Below, piece after piece: positions 1-10,814 of a DNA stretch of 64,000 nucleotides; within the stretch, counting starts at the first letter, position 1, and each line of letters starts with the position of its first letter. The DNA comes from Heloderma charlesbogerti (Eukaryota; Chordata; Lepidosauria; Squamata; Helodermatidae). A program made the position numbers and the translations under genes. The notes below the pieces were generated by a model. The model worked only from the letters and a program-made list of their open reading frames with translations. It did not search any database and had not been told where the DNA came from. The stretch spans positions 3,286,001-3,350,000 of the forward strand of contig JANEZZ010001570.1 of NCBI GenBank assembly GCA_026122225.1. The letters run 5' to 3'.

Positions 1-77
1 CCTCACACTAGCTTCTGAGATCAGCATGATTCCTTACACAAGCCAAGGGGATCAGATAATGACCTTCATTTCAAATA

Positions 78-535
78 GATGGGCCAAGCAATCCTATGGC
101 CAGGAATCCTCTAGCCCCAAGGTCCTTCTCTGGGAACTCCACTGTCTCCAAGCCATCCCCAGCTTAGATGGGAGGAGAAGGAAGCATTCCCCATTTTACC
201 CTATTCCTTCCCATTGGAGTCAATGGGAGGGAAATTACTTACCAGGTCTTGTCTTTGAGTAGATACCTGCTATGTTCAGAGGAATGTATGTTCAACAAAG
301 GGGGAGGGGGAGGAATCAGCATAGGTGCAGTTCTTCCCCATGCTATCCATGTTATGTTCCATTCTTTGCTTCTCTGCTGGCAGTATTTGGCTAGTGCAGC
401 CTTCCACTAGCATTCCAGGGAAGATTCCAGCAGTGGAGGCCTTATTCCACTGCTGTAATTCCCTCTCCACCAGCACAGCAGAATGTCCGCCATTCCAAGG
501 GCTGTTCAACCAGCGGATCTCATGGATAGGACTGT
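78..535. mobile_element. Possible degenerate palindromic DNA element (Harbinger-like ends)
   Basis: A left end GGGCCAAGCAATCCTATGG (78-96 region) and a right end GGATAGGACTGTACCC followed by TAA (about 519-538) resemble the GGGTGCAATCCTATG ends seen in better copies elsewhere. The interior is not recognised and the left boundary is uncertain. Confidence 0.3.
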
Positions 536-539
536 ACCC

Positions 540-1260
540 TAAGGTGGGTTTTACTCCCTGAAATATTTACAAAAAAAAAAAAATTGTACCTTTCCAGAAC
601 TTATCCTCAGAAGCACATTACATCTTCAGCTATTAAAACAGTCCCAACTTGTTCTTATGGTTGGCAGCTACTACCCAGAAATGTATCTTAAATGTATTAA
701 AACATATGTATAAGTAAATGTGAAACATAAGACTTGTGCAAATGCTTATGAAAGGGCAGAAGAAATAAAAGTTTAGAAGGATGCCATAAATAACACACAG
801 TTAACAGGAGTACTTTAGCAATTTCAGTGCCAGCCAAGAATTTATTATTTCCTTTATCAAATGCTAGCCAGTAGTAATGTTAAATAATATTTCATGCACA
901 ACTTTCAATTTCTTATTCCTTTCTTCTTCACGTGAAGGAGTGACAGAAGGGAACAACGATTACAATAGCAGATTAGTAGCAACTCGCTGGATTATTTTAC
1001 AGTTTTCTATCTTCTTTTCACTAAATCAGATTAAGCACTCCTGCTTTTGTAATATATATGCATGTGTGTGTATGTTATCTGGAATATTACCACAAATTCA
1101 ACACCCATATGCTGCAAAGGCTATTTCTTCTCCTACTGAAAGCTACTATGCTGCTGGTTTTAAATACAGTTTCAAAAAGCAAACTGTGTAGCAAAATTGT
1201 CTGCTCAAACTAGTCTGAAATTATCCTTAAGAAAGCCATGGCTGTTCTCTCCTTCATGAT
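540..1260. other. No gene or clear repeat seen
   Basis: Intronic AT-rich sequence with a run of about 13 A near 570. No long coding frame with recognisable homology. Confidence 0.5.
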
Positions 1261-1266
1261 GGCAGG

Positions 1267-1348
1267 GACCCATTTGATTCACTCAATCCATTTGATTCTA
1301 CTCAATGAATCCCCATAGGATTCATTGAGACCCATTTGATTCACTCAA
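1267..1348. repeat. 20-bp direct repeats flanking a perfect hairpin
   Basis: The 20-mer starting GACCCATTTGATTC occurs at 1267-1286 and 1329-1348. Between them is a perfect 12-bp inverted repeat, CTCAATGAATCC (1301-1312) and its complement (1318-1329), with a 5-base loop. Confidence 0.75.
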
Positions 1349-1390
1349 ATTTGGCAAGTACAAATTTTGCTGTGTATATTCTAAACTTCA

Positions 1391-1437
1391 GGAAGGATGT
1401 TATATATATATATATGCCCGTGCACACACACACACGT
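1391..1437. repeat. (TA)n / (CA)n microsatellite
   Basis: A TATATATATATATA run followed within a few bases by CACACACACACAC. Confidence 0.85.
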
Positions 1438-1598
1438 TACTTGAAAAAAATGTCCATTTAGATTTCATAACGTCCATGGTCCCAATCCTTCGCAATCAAC
1501 ACCACACTTAAAATCCCCTTCCTCACTCCATTGTACAAGCCAGCTAAAATATACTAGCCTGCTAACTGCCTGTACTCTGATACCACCTATGTTCACAT

Positions 1599-1690
1599 TG
1601 CAATCCTATGCATATTTACTCAGGAGTAAGCCCCACTGTGTTCAAAGGGCCCTACTGCCAGATAAGTGGTCACAGGATTGCATCCTCAAA
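1599..1690. repeat. Palindromic family A copy
   Basis: It starts TGCAATCCTATGCATATTT, contains ACTCAGGAGTAAGCCCCACTG, and ends ACAGGATTGCAT. It has the terminal and central motifs of the abundant family A; the right half is diverged. Confidence 0.65.
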
Positions 1691-1899
1691 CCCTTAGAAA
1701 ATATACACAGATACTTAGCACCCATAAAGGACAACACAGGCAGGAGCAATTTAATGCCTCAACTCCCATATTTGCATAAAGGGTGGCCAAGTGTCCACTT
1801 TTCTAACCAGACTGCCCAGTATTTCAAAGGCCGCAGGGGAAAGCATCTGGTTCCCATATATATGGTACCAAACATGCAGGAGATGAGACAAGGTGGTGG

Positions 1900-2160
1900 C
1901 CAATAGCTCCAATTCCAACCCTGCTGAGGGGTTATTGTTGCTCCCTACTACCCTTTTCTCTCTCTGATTAACAGGTAATGGAATCTGTTTTGGTTTAAGC
2001 CAGTTCACTGCATGCTGGGAGATGGAATTCTCTTCCCCTCTCCATCTTTCTCTTTCACTTCCGAACTGCAAATCTTTTCTGTTGATTGAATGTAAGCCAC
2101 TCTGGAAGCCTTTTTTGGCTGAGGAGTGGGATAAAAACACTTATAAATAAATAATAATAA
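1900..2160 (+). mobile_element. LINE/SINE 3' tail fragment
   Basis: It ends with GTAAGCCACTCTGGAAGCC, GTGGGATAAAAAC and a (TAAA/TAA) tail at 2140-2160, the typical 3' end of L2/CR1-type retroelements and their SINEs in reptiles. The upstream limit is unclear. Confidence 0.45.
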
Positions 2161-3194
2161 ATGGGGATAGAGAGTACCGGGGGTAGAAGAGTGTTAAGGA
2201 AAGGAAGAGGACTTTACATGGAAGAGAAGTGGTGGTGTAGTTACTGCTTCCTAACTTGTAGGAGCAGGGGAGATGGCAACGCTCCCCCCATCATGCAACT
2301 GTCTGCCTGACCTGGTGCTCATGCAGGCAGTCACAGGTAAGGTGTAGGGGGAGGGAAGGGACATATATATATGAAGAGATGGAAAAATGGTATGTGTGGT
2401 GGGAGGAATAGAGTGAGAGTGTGTGAGTGAGTGTATGGGACAGAGGTGCAAATTAATTTAAGGATTTGGGGGATGAATTCACTAGAAAGTTAACTGGTTT
2501 GCCTTCTGTGAAATTTATATTCTAGTTATTTTTAAATTTGCATATGTGTGTGTATATACACACACACACAAATTACATGCAAACTGGTGTCCTCTTTTGT
2601 CTTTTGGTTCATATCCCCTATTTTGGCAATGCACAAGTGGTCACCCTAGTCTAATAGAAGGTTTGGGATGGAGTAGTCTGCAATTACTCAAACTAATTTG
2701 GAATACTAGTAAGAATCAGGAAATTGATTCTTCATAAACACTACAGAGGCCAGTGCATCAAGTTGGCAAGTGACCACGCTTTTGCTATGGCAAAGTGGCA
2801 TTCTACACTACGGAATTCTTTCCTTCTAGATAACTGCTACTGCTGCATCCTCATTTAATAAACATATCTGAACTCAATGTTAGTCAATAGCTAGTTCTAG
2901 AAGATCTACTATTTGTTCTCCTTAGTATATGTGTCCCGTTTTCTATCATTTTCCCTTTTAAAAATATTTCTAAGTGGTTTAAAATATGGCTGTATTTTAC
3001 ATTTTTATGGAAAGTGCCAAGAATGCAAATTGACTAGAAGTGGTGCCATAGACATTACATTATTAATGCAAGTGTATTACATACAGTTAAGCAGACTATA
3101 TACCTATGCAGATGATACTGAACCACAACCAAAGGATTGAGAGCAGGCCATGAAATTGCATTCTCCCTTCCCTTCACACATATTCCCTCTGGCA
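2161..3194. other. No gene; short GT-rich and CA repeats
   Basis: It holds an ATGTGTGTGTATATACACACACACACA palindromic microsatellite (about 2543-2571) and a GTGTGAGTGAGTG stretch near 2420-2435. Nothing else is recognised. Confidence 0.5.
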
Positions 3195-3202
3195 GCCTAA
3201 AC

Positions 3203-3337
3203 CAGGGGTAGGCAGAAAGTAGATCTCCAGATATTTTGGACTTCAGCTCCCAGCATTCTTGACCACTGGGCTTTCTGGCAGCAGTTTCTGGGAGTTGAAG
3301 TCCAAAAATCTAGAGATCTACTTTCTGCCCACCCCTG
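3203..3337. mobile_element. hAT-like palindromic MITE, 135 bp, perfect 8-bp target duplication
   Basis: The element begins CAGGGGTAGGCAGAAAGTAG and ends with the complement (CTACTTTCTGCCCACCCCTG), so about 50-bp arms face each other around a short centre. It is flanked by identical 8-bp copies of GCCTAAAC at 3195-3202 and 3338-3345. CAGGGGTG-type ends with 8-bp target duplications are the hallmark of hAT transposons. There is no coding capacity. A second, half copy lies at 63762. Confidence 0.9.
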
Positions 3338-3345
3338 GCCTAAAC

Positions 3346-4091
3346 CATAGTCAAGGTTATGTCAGCAGCAACCTAAATGGTGGTGAATGAACTAGTGTTC
3401 TTCTTAATTAACAAAAGATTTAAAACCAGCTTCAAAACTTGTTCAAAATCCTTGTTTCGATCCTCATTAATAGGAAACCATGGTAAGCATTCATCATGGT
3501 TCAGGTCAAAAGCCATAGCCATACTTATGGCCAGTGGGGAAAGGCCAAGAAGGAATTTTACATGGGGAGGGAGGACAAAGCACACAATCCCATGTCCCTC
3601 TTCCTTACCCATGGTTTGGGAATGTTATCTCCCTTACACCAATTTAGTCTCTGTGGCCAAATGTGAACAAGTCCTGCTCCTGGCTTGTTCACATTGACAG
3701 AGCAATTACCCTTTGCATTCTTCTGCAAATCTGTTCCTTTCTGAGGTCTCTGTGGTTTAATCAAACTTTAACCACCCATGTAAGGCTTTTCCCACTTATT
3801 TCAAAGTGAGCTGCTACACATGTAGGAATGACATTTCCATGTGGTCATCAAATACAAATATGCACCAAGTGAGCCAGTCCTGGGTGTCCATGTTCCTTCT
3901 AATGCTAAACTTGGTATGCCTATCAGTTTGGTAATGAACAGGTACCAAACTGCACATTACCAAATTGAAAAGGTAGTGGCTTCCCAATATTCAGGGCACT
4001 CTCAGGTATGCAGACATACATTAATTTGTAAAAGAAAAAGGGCCCAAATACTAAGTGTGATTATGACCCATCAGTTTTTTTTCCAGGGGAA
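3346..4091. other. No gene or clear repeat seen
   Basis: Ordinary intronic composition; no recognisable family motif was found. Confidence 0.45.
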
Positions 4092-4099
4092 GAATAGGG

Positions 4100-4440
4100 C
4101 AGGGGTGTTGAATCTCAGGCTCATGGGCCAAATCCATCCCTCTGGGATTTGCCAGGTGCCCACACCTCCTTCCCCATGCCCCATCACCTTTCTCCCAACA
4201 GCCAACCACTTAGTGGTTTCCCTGTTTTTGTGTGTTTTTTCCCCATTCTAAAAGGGTGACATGCCTTTCATTACTTGCTGTAAAGAGATGTATTATGTCG
4301 GTATTTCGGGTGTTTGCGCCGTGCCCCTTTTGCCCTACTTCATTTTGCTTTGGGCCTAACTTGCCACTGGAGTATGGCCCCCTGAGAGCTTTTCTAAAAT
4401 GGAATTCTGCCTTCTGGCTGAAAGAGGTTCATCACCCCTG
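4100..4440. mobile_element. hAT-like MITE, 341 bp, degenerate target duplication
   Basis: It starts CAGGGGTGTTGAATCTCAGG and ends GGTTCATCACCCCTG. The flanking 8-mers GAATAGGG (4092-4099) and GACAGGGG (4441-4448) agree at 6 of 8 positions. The interior is non-coding. Confidence 0.6.
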
Positions 4441-4498
4441 GACAGGGGCACTGCTAGGTTCTTAAAAGATCCTGGGCACCAGCCCATAACAAAAATTT

Positions 4499-4502
<4 letters not shown>

Positions 4503-4552
<50 letters not shown>

Positions 4553-4612
4553 CTAAGCACAAATCTAAGGTGTGTGTGTGTGTGTGTGTATAAATTACAT
4601 ACATACATACAT
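4503..4612. repeat. (CA)n then (TG)n microsatellite, hairpin-forming
   Basis: About 20 CA units (4509-4547) are followed by about 9 TG units (4570-4588) and an (ATAC)n run, so the two runs are complementary. Short open frames of repeated His-Thr or Cys-Val codons here are artefacts. Confidence 0.9.
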
Positions 4613-4619
4613 AAGAAGT

Positions 4620-5394
4620 GTGCACCGTCCCCCACCCCACTTCAACTCAAACCCCAATTCAGTGTTTTGGAAAACATACCGCTTCTGCTCAGGCCAATTT
4701 GTAGTTGGACCACTTCAGCTCAGCACCAAACCTGAGTCAATGTTTGGAAAAATGAGTCTTTATGCTTCCTGTTGACTAACATGGGAAATTAGAAAAAAAA
4801 TGTAACTTTTTCTCTTGGTGAGAACTGGATGATAATTTCTGTCATAGTAGCCCCCTAGAAGGAGATTACACCTGCCCAATGTCAGAAAAAAAGTAGGTTC
4901 AGAGTTTATATTTTGATTTTCTTTTAAAGGGAACTGCCAATAACATTTTTATTACTTGGAAGAAGTGGATAAAAATTTCAGGATTCATTGCCCCATCAGA
5001 GGAGATCATGTTTGCCAAATTTCAGAATGCTAGCCACAAGGGTTTTTGTACAAGAGTGGCCTTGACATTGTGAGGTCTCCAAAAGAAGACATACTTATCT
5101 CCCTATGCTCCTTGTGGACCACTGTTCTGAAAATTACAGACAGCCTACAGTTGTACCTAAGTAAGAAACCAGCAAAGTTTCAGAAGGATAGGTGCAGCAG
5201 TTCATGTGGAAGGGGAGTTCTCCAATTTGGGGGGGGGGGTTGGTTTGCTTTCCCTTCCATTCACCCCTTCCCCAACAGTTTTTGGGTAAATTTGTATGAA
5301 AATGCACAGGTCATTAGAGGTGTCCCCCAGGCAAGAAACCTGCAAACTTCCTGAAAGATATACATGCATGCAAATTTATAATTACTAGAATTTA
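4620..5394. other. No gene; unclassified repeat-like sequence
   Basis: The phrase AGCAAAGTTTCAGAAGGATAGG near 5170 and GCAAACTTCCTGAAAGATA near 5342 look like two diverged copies of one motif. A run of 10 G lies at about 5229-5239. No gene is seen. Confidence 0.35.
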
Positions 5395-5570
5395 TTTACA
5401 TTTCACCAATGTTAGCAGCAGGGGAACATGGGTGGGAAGGTGCTATTGCACTCATGTCCTGCTTGTAGCTTTCCTATGGGCATCTGGTTGGCCACTGTGT
5501 GAACAGAATGCTGGAATAGATGAACCTTGGTCTGATGCAGCACAGTTCTTATGTTCTTAAATATAGAGTG
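5395..5570 (+). mobile_element. CR1-type LINE 3' end fragment
   Basis: It contains AACATGGGTGGGAAGGTGCT, CATGTCCTGCTTGTAG, GGCATCTGGTTGGCCACTG, ACAGAATGCTGGAATAGATG and the tail TCTTATGTTCTTA. This is the familiar 3' UTR of one reptile CR1 subfamily, as recalled. The same family supplies the copies at 49118-50165 and 51585-51660. Confidence 0.65.
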
Positions 5571-6084
5571 CCTCTGAGCATGTGCAGAATGTTTTTATTT
5601 CACCAATGAGCACTTACATTCTCCCCCTACCACTTCTATTCCCCTCCATACAGCCATCCCTCCTCATCCTACCATCCTCCAGCAACTCTTCATCAAAGCA
5701 GATGTCTTGTTTTGTGCAACTCCTCTCTACCTCCTCCTTGTTATGCACAAGCTCTCATTGTATCTTCCTCCCCACACCTTCATTTGTGCCAAAACTTCAC
5801 CAGGGTTCATTTTCAAAACTAGGGCTAAGTTATGGAGAAACTCTGAGCATATACTAAGTGCCTTTCCCTCACCAATAAAGCTAGAGTTCATGCAAAAAAA
5901 AAAAACACAAACCCACAAATGACAAAACATGCATAGGACTGAGCTGAAAGGGTAGTCAATTCATTAGACAGAATTGGGTAGGCACTGTATTAAGCCTGCA
6001 GTACCATGCTCACAACTCAGGACTTTTTTCTGAGTAAACATGCAGAACATCAAGGTGCAAAGCTTCCTGCAAAAGTAACTTGTG

Positions 6085-6165
6085 CTGGAATCCTATGCAC
6101 ACTTTCCTCAGGGTAAGCCCCATTAAACATAATGGGACTTCTCAGTAGGCATACATAGAATTGCA
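6085..6165. repeat. Palindromic family A copy
   Basis: GGAATCCTATGCACACTTT, then GTAAGCCCCATTAAACATAATGGGACTTCTCAG, and AGAATTGCA at the right end. Confidence 0.65.
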
Positions 6166-6247
6166 TAAATTAGCAATATTGATCTCTCCTCCACTTAAAA
6201 AACAAACCAAAAACTCCTTTTTTAAAAAAAAATTAAATCTTTCTGTT

Positions 6248-6440
6248 CATAAGAACATAGGAAGCTGCCTTCTACTGAGTCAGACCCTGAGTCCATCTAG
6301 CGCAGAATTGATGACACTGACTGGCGGCAGCAGCACTCCAGGGTTTCAGGCAGGATTCTTTCCTTGCCCTACCTGGAGATGCCAGGGATTGAACCTGGGA
6401 CCTTCTGCATGGCAACTGACAAACAAAACAGCCCCAGATT
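6248..6440 (-). mobile_element. tRNA-derived SINE (B box present)
   Basis: Read on the minus strand it contains a B-box-like GGTTCAATCC (6395-6386) followed by CTGGCATCTCCAGGTAGGGC, AAGAATCCTGCCTGAAACC and GGGTCTGACTCAGTAGAAGG, ending CCTATGTTCTTATG at 6248. The 3' tail resembles that of the CR1 fragment at 5395-5570, as expected for a SINE mobilised by a CR1 LINE. The A-box end is not clear. Confidence 0.6.
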
Positions 6441-6640
6441 TGTTTCTCTGTGACCATGTGAACCCACTTTTCTCAAAGACTTGAGTGAGGAGGACAAGAA
6501 AAACCAACCCTCTTGTCTGCTGGTATGAAGTCAAACACAGTTCAGAATTTCTCTTGCCCGCTAAAGAGAATTATCTTTAAGAATTCCCCAAGATATGCTC
6601 TGGGTGGAATAAAGAAGATAAAGAAAGAAAGAACAGGATA

Positions 6641-6668
6641 GGGGAGGGGAGGGGAGGGGAGGGGAGGG
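6641..6668. repeat. (GGGGA)n simple repeat
   Basis: Five tandem GGGGA units followed by purine-rich sequence. Confidence 0.85.
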
Positions 6669-6669
6669 A

Positions 6670-8365
6670 AGAAGAAAAGAAGAATGGTGATTTGAAATGT
6701 GCGGGGGCAGGGAGTAGAATAAAACCCAAGGGGCCTAACTGCCTGAAATTTGGCATATTCACTCAGCTGCATGGGAGCTACCAAGCCTCCAAATGTCATG
6801 TATTTATCATGCAAACTCAAAAACGTATGGCCGTTTCTGTTTTCCAATGCAAGTCATTGGGAAAATGTTAAAAAAAAAAAAAAAGCAATTAGGGCAGCTC
6901 AAAAGATCTGGAACCCGTGCCCAGGGGGGGCCCTTACTAACAACACCCTTGCCCCTGAAGTAAAGAATTGGTCTGCTCAAGCCCCCAACACCTATAGTAT
7001 CCTGGAACACAGGGAATTAGGGTGAAGAGGGATGCATGCTATTATGTTTTTCTAAATACACTTCCATATGCCTTTTTTTCATTCTTGCTTCCCAGAACCC
7101 TATCCCGTACCTTCATAGCCATAAAGTTTTCAGCCCTGAACTTGAGGCCTTTAGCACTGCACAGCAGGGAAGGGTGGCAAAAGACATGTGTGTTCCTTTT
7201 TCCCCTCTCCTCCCCTCGAAATCTCTCCCCAGCACTCACACACACAAGTCCCAAACAGCGCTCCAAGTTCCTCTTCCAGGCTGGCTCAAGCCCTGCTCAG
7301 GAACACTACTATTAGGCAAACACTAAATCATGATTTGCAAGTCCCCACTTGTACACTTCTGTAAGCAACAGCTAGCATCAGATTCCCAGCAAGCAAGTTG
7401 TACAGATCTCCAGGACTGAACGCCTCCCCGCCCCATTTTCTAATCCAGCAAGACTCTCTCACGCATGCATGTGTGTGCGTGCACACACACAAGCTCTGGT
7501 CTAGGAGCCTAGTTGTACAGGTGAATTGCTCATTCAGGAGACTATCCACAGGCATTAAAAAAAACATTAGCATTGACAAAATAAAAGCCCTCACAACACA
7601 TTCAGAGTGAACAAGCTAACCGAACACATAACAGTGTTATTGCCTAGTGCACGGATGTATATGTGGTATATGCACATGTCTCTAGGCAATGAACAAATGG
7701 TTTAAAAATTCATTCAAGGCCTTCTCCAATACTTTTCATAACCAAGAATGACAGAAAATCCATTTTCAGGAATATGGAATAAAATCCTTTTGAACAGGGA
7801 GCAACCTTCTTATCTGTTTTATTTCATCCCTGTGCCCAAAGACAAAGATTTAAATTGCAAAATCATGAAGTATGCTTTTTGCAGGCATGTGATGATTTCA
7901 TGGAATTTGACAAAATTGATCGTGGCAAATAGAGAGGGTGCACATTTCAAATCTGAAGCTAAAGGAGAACAGAAGGCAAAGATGCATACAAATGACAAGT
8001 GATTCTTGATGTGTTTCAAGCGTTCAAGACTTTTCTTCAGTGGATGAACTAAACAGTAAACTAGGTATCATTATCAGAATGTTTCTTGGAAGAATGGGTT
8101 TAATGACAATCCACTACTCTCTCCCACTTCCTCTCCTTTCTTAAAATGTAAGTCTAGCAGTGTCCCTGAAACTCTTGTCTGGACATGGATTTCAGGGATA
8201 GTGCTATTTTTCGATTTCCAGGTAATATGATAATTTATTCCTGGATGGCCGGGGGAGGGGCAGGGGGAGGTTAATGCCATTATAAACTTCTCTGGGTTCT
8301 TTTTTTAATTTTTGCCTATTTTTAAAAACCTCTACTTGGGGTTTTGGTTTTTTTTTGTTAAATCC
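6670..8365. other. No gene; no clear repeat
   Basis: Ordinary intronic DNA with short A- and T-runs (6868-6885) and a small alternating GT/CA patch near 7470-7490. Confidence 0.4.
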
Positions 8366-8885
8366 CTTCAAAACCTTTATTATTATTATCCCATGCATGC
8401 CCACACACTGAACTCTGCACACATGTTCTCTCAAAGTCTCCTTTTTGCAATGGGTTGCTGCTGAGCTCAAAAGAATGCTGTTCTGTGTTTCTCCAAGGAT
8501 ATCATTGTCATAATCACATGCAAATGGATAGATTTTGGATGTTCTCAGAATTTGCTGCCCATGCTTACTCCTGAGAAATTCTTAGATTCTTACTTCTAAG
8601 TAGACACATAAGCTGGATTTTTCTACTGTGCTGGGTCTCACTGTTACTTCTGAGCAGACATGGAGAGCAGTAATTGGGGGTGTTTTGTGTTGAACATATA
8701 AATGAGTGGGTTGTGGATGCTCTCAGAACATGCTACTGAGTTCCAAAGACTTCTTTACTGTGTAGCACTGAGGGTATCATCATCATCATCATTATTATTA
8801 TTATCCCATCCTCTGTACACTAGGCGTTGCAAACATGCTCTCTGCTTCTCAGTGTCCCCTTTTGTAATGGGTTGCAATGGATGAA
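8366..8885. repeat. Diverged, rearranged local duplication
   Basis: The block TTATTATTATCCCAT...AACATGCTCTCTGC...AATGGGTTGC occurs at about 8376-8460 and 8790-8875. The block TGCTGAGCTC...GGATATCAT (about 8458-8508) resembles 8731-8780, and GGATGTTCTCAGAATTTGCTG (8535) resembles GGATGCTCTCAGAACATGCT (8714). The order suggests an old tandem duplication later disrupted. Confidence 0.5.
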
Positions 8886-10127
8886 AGAGTTTAAAGACTT
8901 TCTGGTGTAATACAGTGCAGGTCTAGATTTAACTCTGAATATTAAAGATGCATCTGCAGGAGAGGATCAGTGATGCCTTGGTCAGCATACAGTATCAACT
9001 GGGGGCTTTAGGCAGAAAAACACTGTAGAATTTGATATATCATCCAAATGAAAACAGGAACATTTGGGTATCGTCCATTATCAAGTCTTACTGCCCTACT
9101 AATATCTTCTAGTCTAAGTTTGTTTTCTCCAAAATCAGTCTTGTTAAATCTTGCAATGAATCTGAACGTGAGTCACTACACAAATCAAATAAACAAGAGA
9201 AAAATGAGAGCCAAGGAAGCTATGGGACTTCCAACTTTAACAAGCTACTTTTCAAGGCATAAAAAAGTAAGAACTAAATTGAATTCACATATAGTATCCA
9301 GTGCCAAGAATTAATAAGCAAATTCACATTAGTCAGTTAGAGATTCCCTGATGCCTGCCCTAAGCAAATAAGTTTAGAAAGCCAAGGTTTATTCTTAAAG
9401 AAATCTATTTTGGATTATTTCCAGAGACTTGAACTAATCTACCAACACAACTCAGCTCTGTATGGAAACATTTGTGTACCTAACAGCTAATCAACATACC
9501 ACATAATTTATTAGGTAGCATTCTTTTGCCTATGCTTACTCATATGCATTTTGCTACACTCAAAACATCTGATTTTCCTCTAATGGAAGATCAGAACAGA
9601 AACTGGATCACACTTGCGTACATGGGCTCAGAATACTGTCCTTTTAAAAAAATCACTTTATGAACAAAGATCTACAGACTGCATGGCTCTAGATTCCTAC
9701 AAAAGCCTACTACACTTGAAATCTATAGAAGGCTCTCCAGGAGCACCTAAACAAACATTCCCATTTTGTCTAGAAAGTGGCGGGAAAAGGTGGTGATTTT
9801 CTGCTTCTATGATGCTGGTTAGACTGCATAAGGTCACTATTTCAAGTGGACACTGTATCACGGTGTATCACTGTATCACAGATCACGGTTACAGTGATCT
9901 ATATGGGGCAGAACAACTCTAGCTGTCATTCTTGCCATAGTAACTAGATTCCTACCAAAAATATCTGAGGGATAGATGCAGATGCATTTCCCTGCCAATT
10001 TTTCATGTATTACTTCCCCCCAGATCTTCTAACAACCACAGACCCATCCAGGAGAAAACGAGCAAGGAGAGATTACAGGGGAAATTGGAGAGGGGGTAAG
10101 GATTAGGGCCCACACAACACATATACA
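8886..10127. other. No gene; minor local repeats
   Basis: A short cluster of TGTATCAC/GATCAC words lies at 9854-9900. Nothing else is recognised. Confidence 0.4.
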
Positions 10128-10225
10128 TTTATTTTTATTTATTAAAATATTTCTATAACTCGTTTCCAAAAACCTTGAAGCTGTGTACAACCCCACACAA
10201 AATTGGAATAAAAACAGTGACCACA
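10128..10225 (-). mobile_element. LINE 3' tail fragment (minus)
   Basis: The plus strand begins with TTTATTTTTATTTATTAAAATATTTCTATA and ACCTTGAAGCTGTGTACAAC, the complement of an L2-like tail ending in A/T-rich repeats. Confidence 0.4.
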
Positions 10226-10337
10226 TTCACAAAAAGCCAGGATTCTAGAGAATGCTGGTTTGTCATTCACAAGCTACCCTGCTTGGCTCCTCCTACTTGG
10301 AGCTAAACTAGCCAGGGCTTCAACGCTTAGTGTGTTG

Positions 10338-10502
10338 TTGTCCAACGCTGTTGTTGTTGTTTTAAATTTGTTACTTTATTTTAAATCTTAGAAATCTGGC
10401 TAGGTTTTGTTTTGGTTTTGAACTGTTATATTGTATTTTATCATGTTGTCTTTTATGGTTTTAACTGAGAACTGCTTTGGCTATTGGGCAGTATAGAAAT
10501 TG
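10338..10502 (+). mobile_element. L2-type LINE 3' tail
   Basis: A TTGTTTTAAATT-rich stretch leads to GAGAACTGCTTTGGCTATTG and GGCAGTATAGAAATTG, matching the conserved end GAACCGCCCAGAGAGCC...GGCTATTGGGCGGTATAGAAAT of other copies in the window. Confidence 0.6.
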
Positions 10503-10814
10503 TTGCTCCTCAACAATCCAGAAATTGTAAAACCAGCGAGAAATCCTCGGTTGCAATTGTGGCTTATAAGGAGTCAGGAGCCCTAGGATTGGATGACATG
10601 CTAAACTTTGAATTCCTGGTTAGTTTAGTTACTTCTGCTGGTAGAATAGCCAGCACACAGCTTGTAAATGATGAATCAAGATTCTCCAGCCAGTGTTTGG
10701 GCAAATGTAGCCAACGGCTAATTAAAACCACACTACTATCAAGCCAACTATCTCCAGCAAATGCCTTCCTCCATTAGTATTATAAGGCAAACACAGGATT
10801 GGGACCCCTATATA
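10503..10814. other. No gene seen
   Basis: Non-coding sequence between an L2 tail and the CR1 element; not recognised. Confidence 0.4.

Noticed and set aside
4356..4775. Open frames of Cys-Val or His-Thr repeats
   Set aside because: Translation of CA/TG microsatellite.
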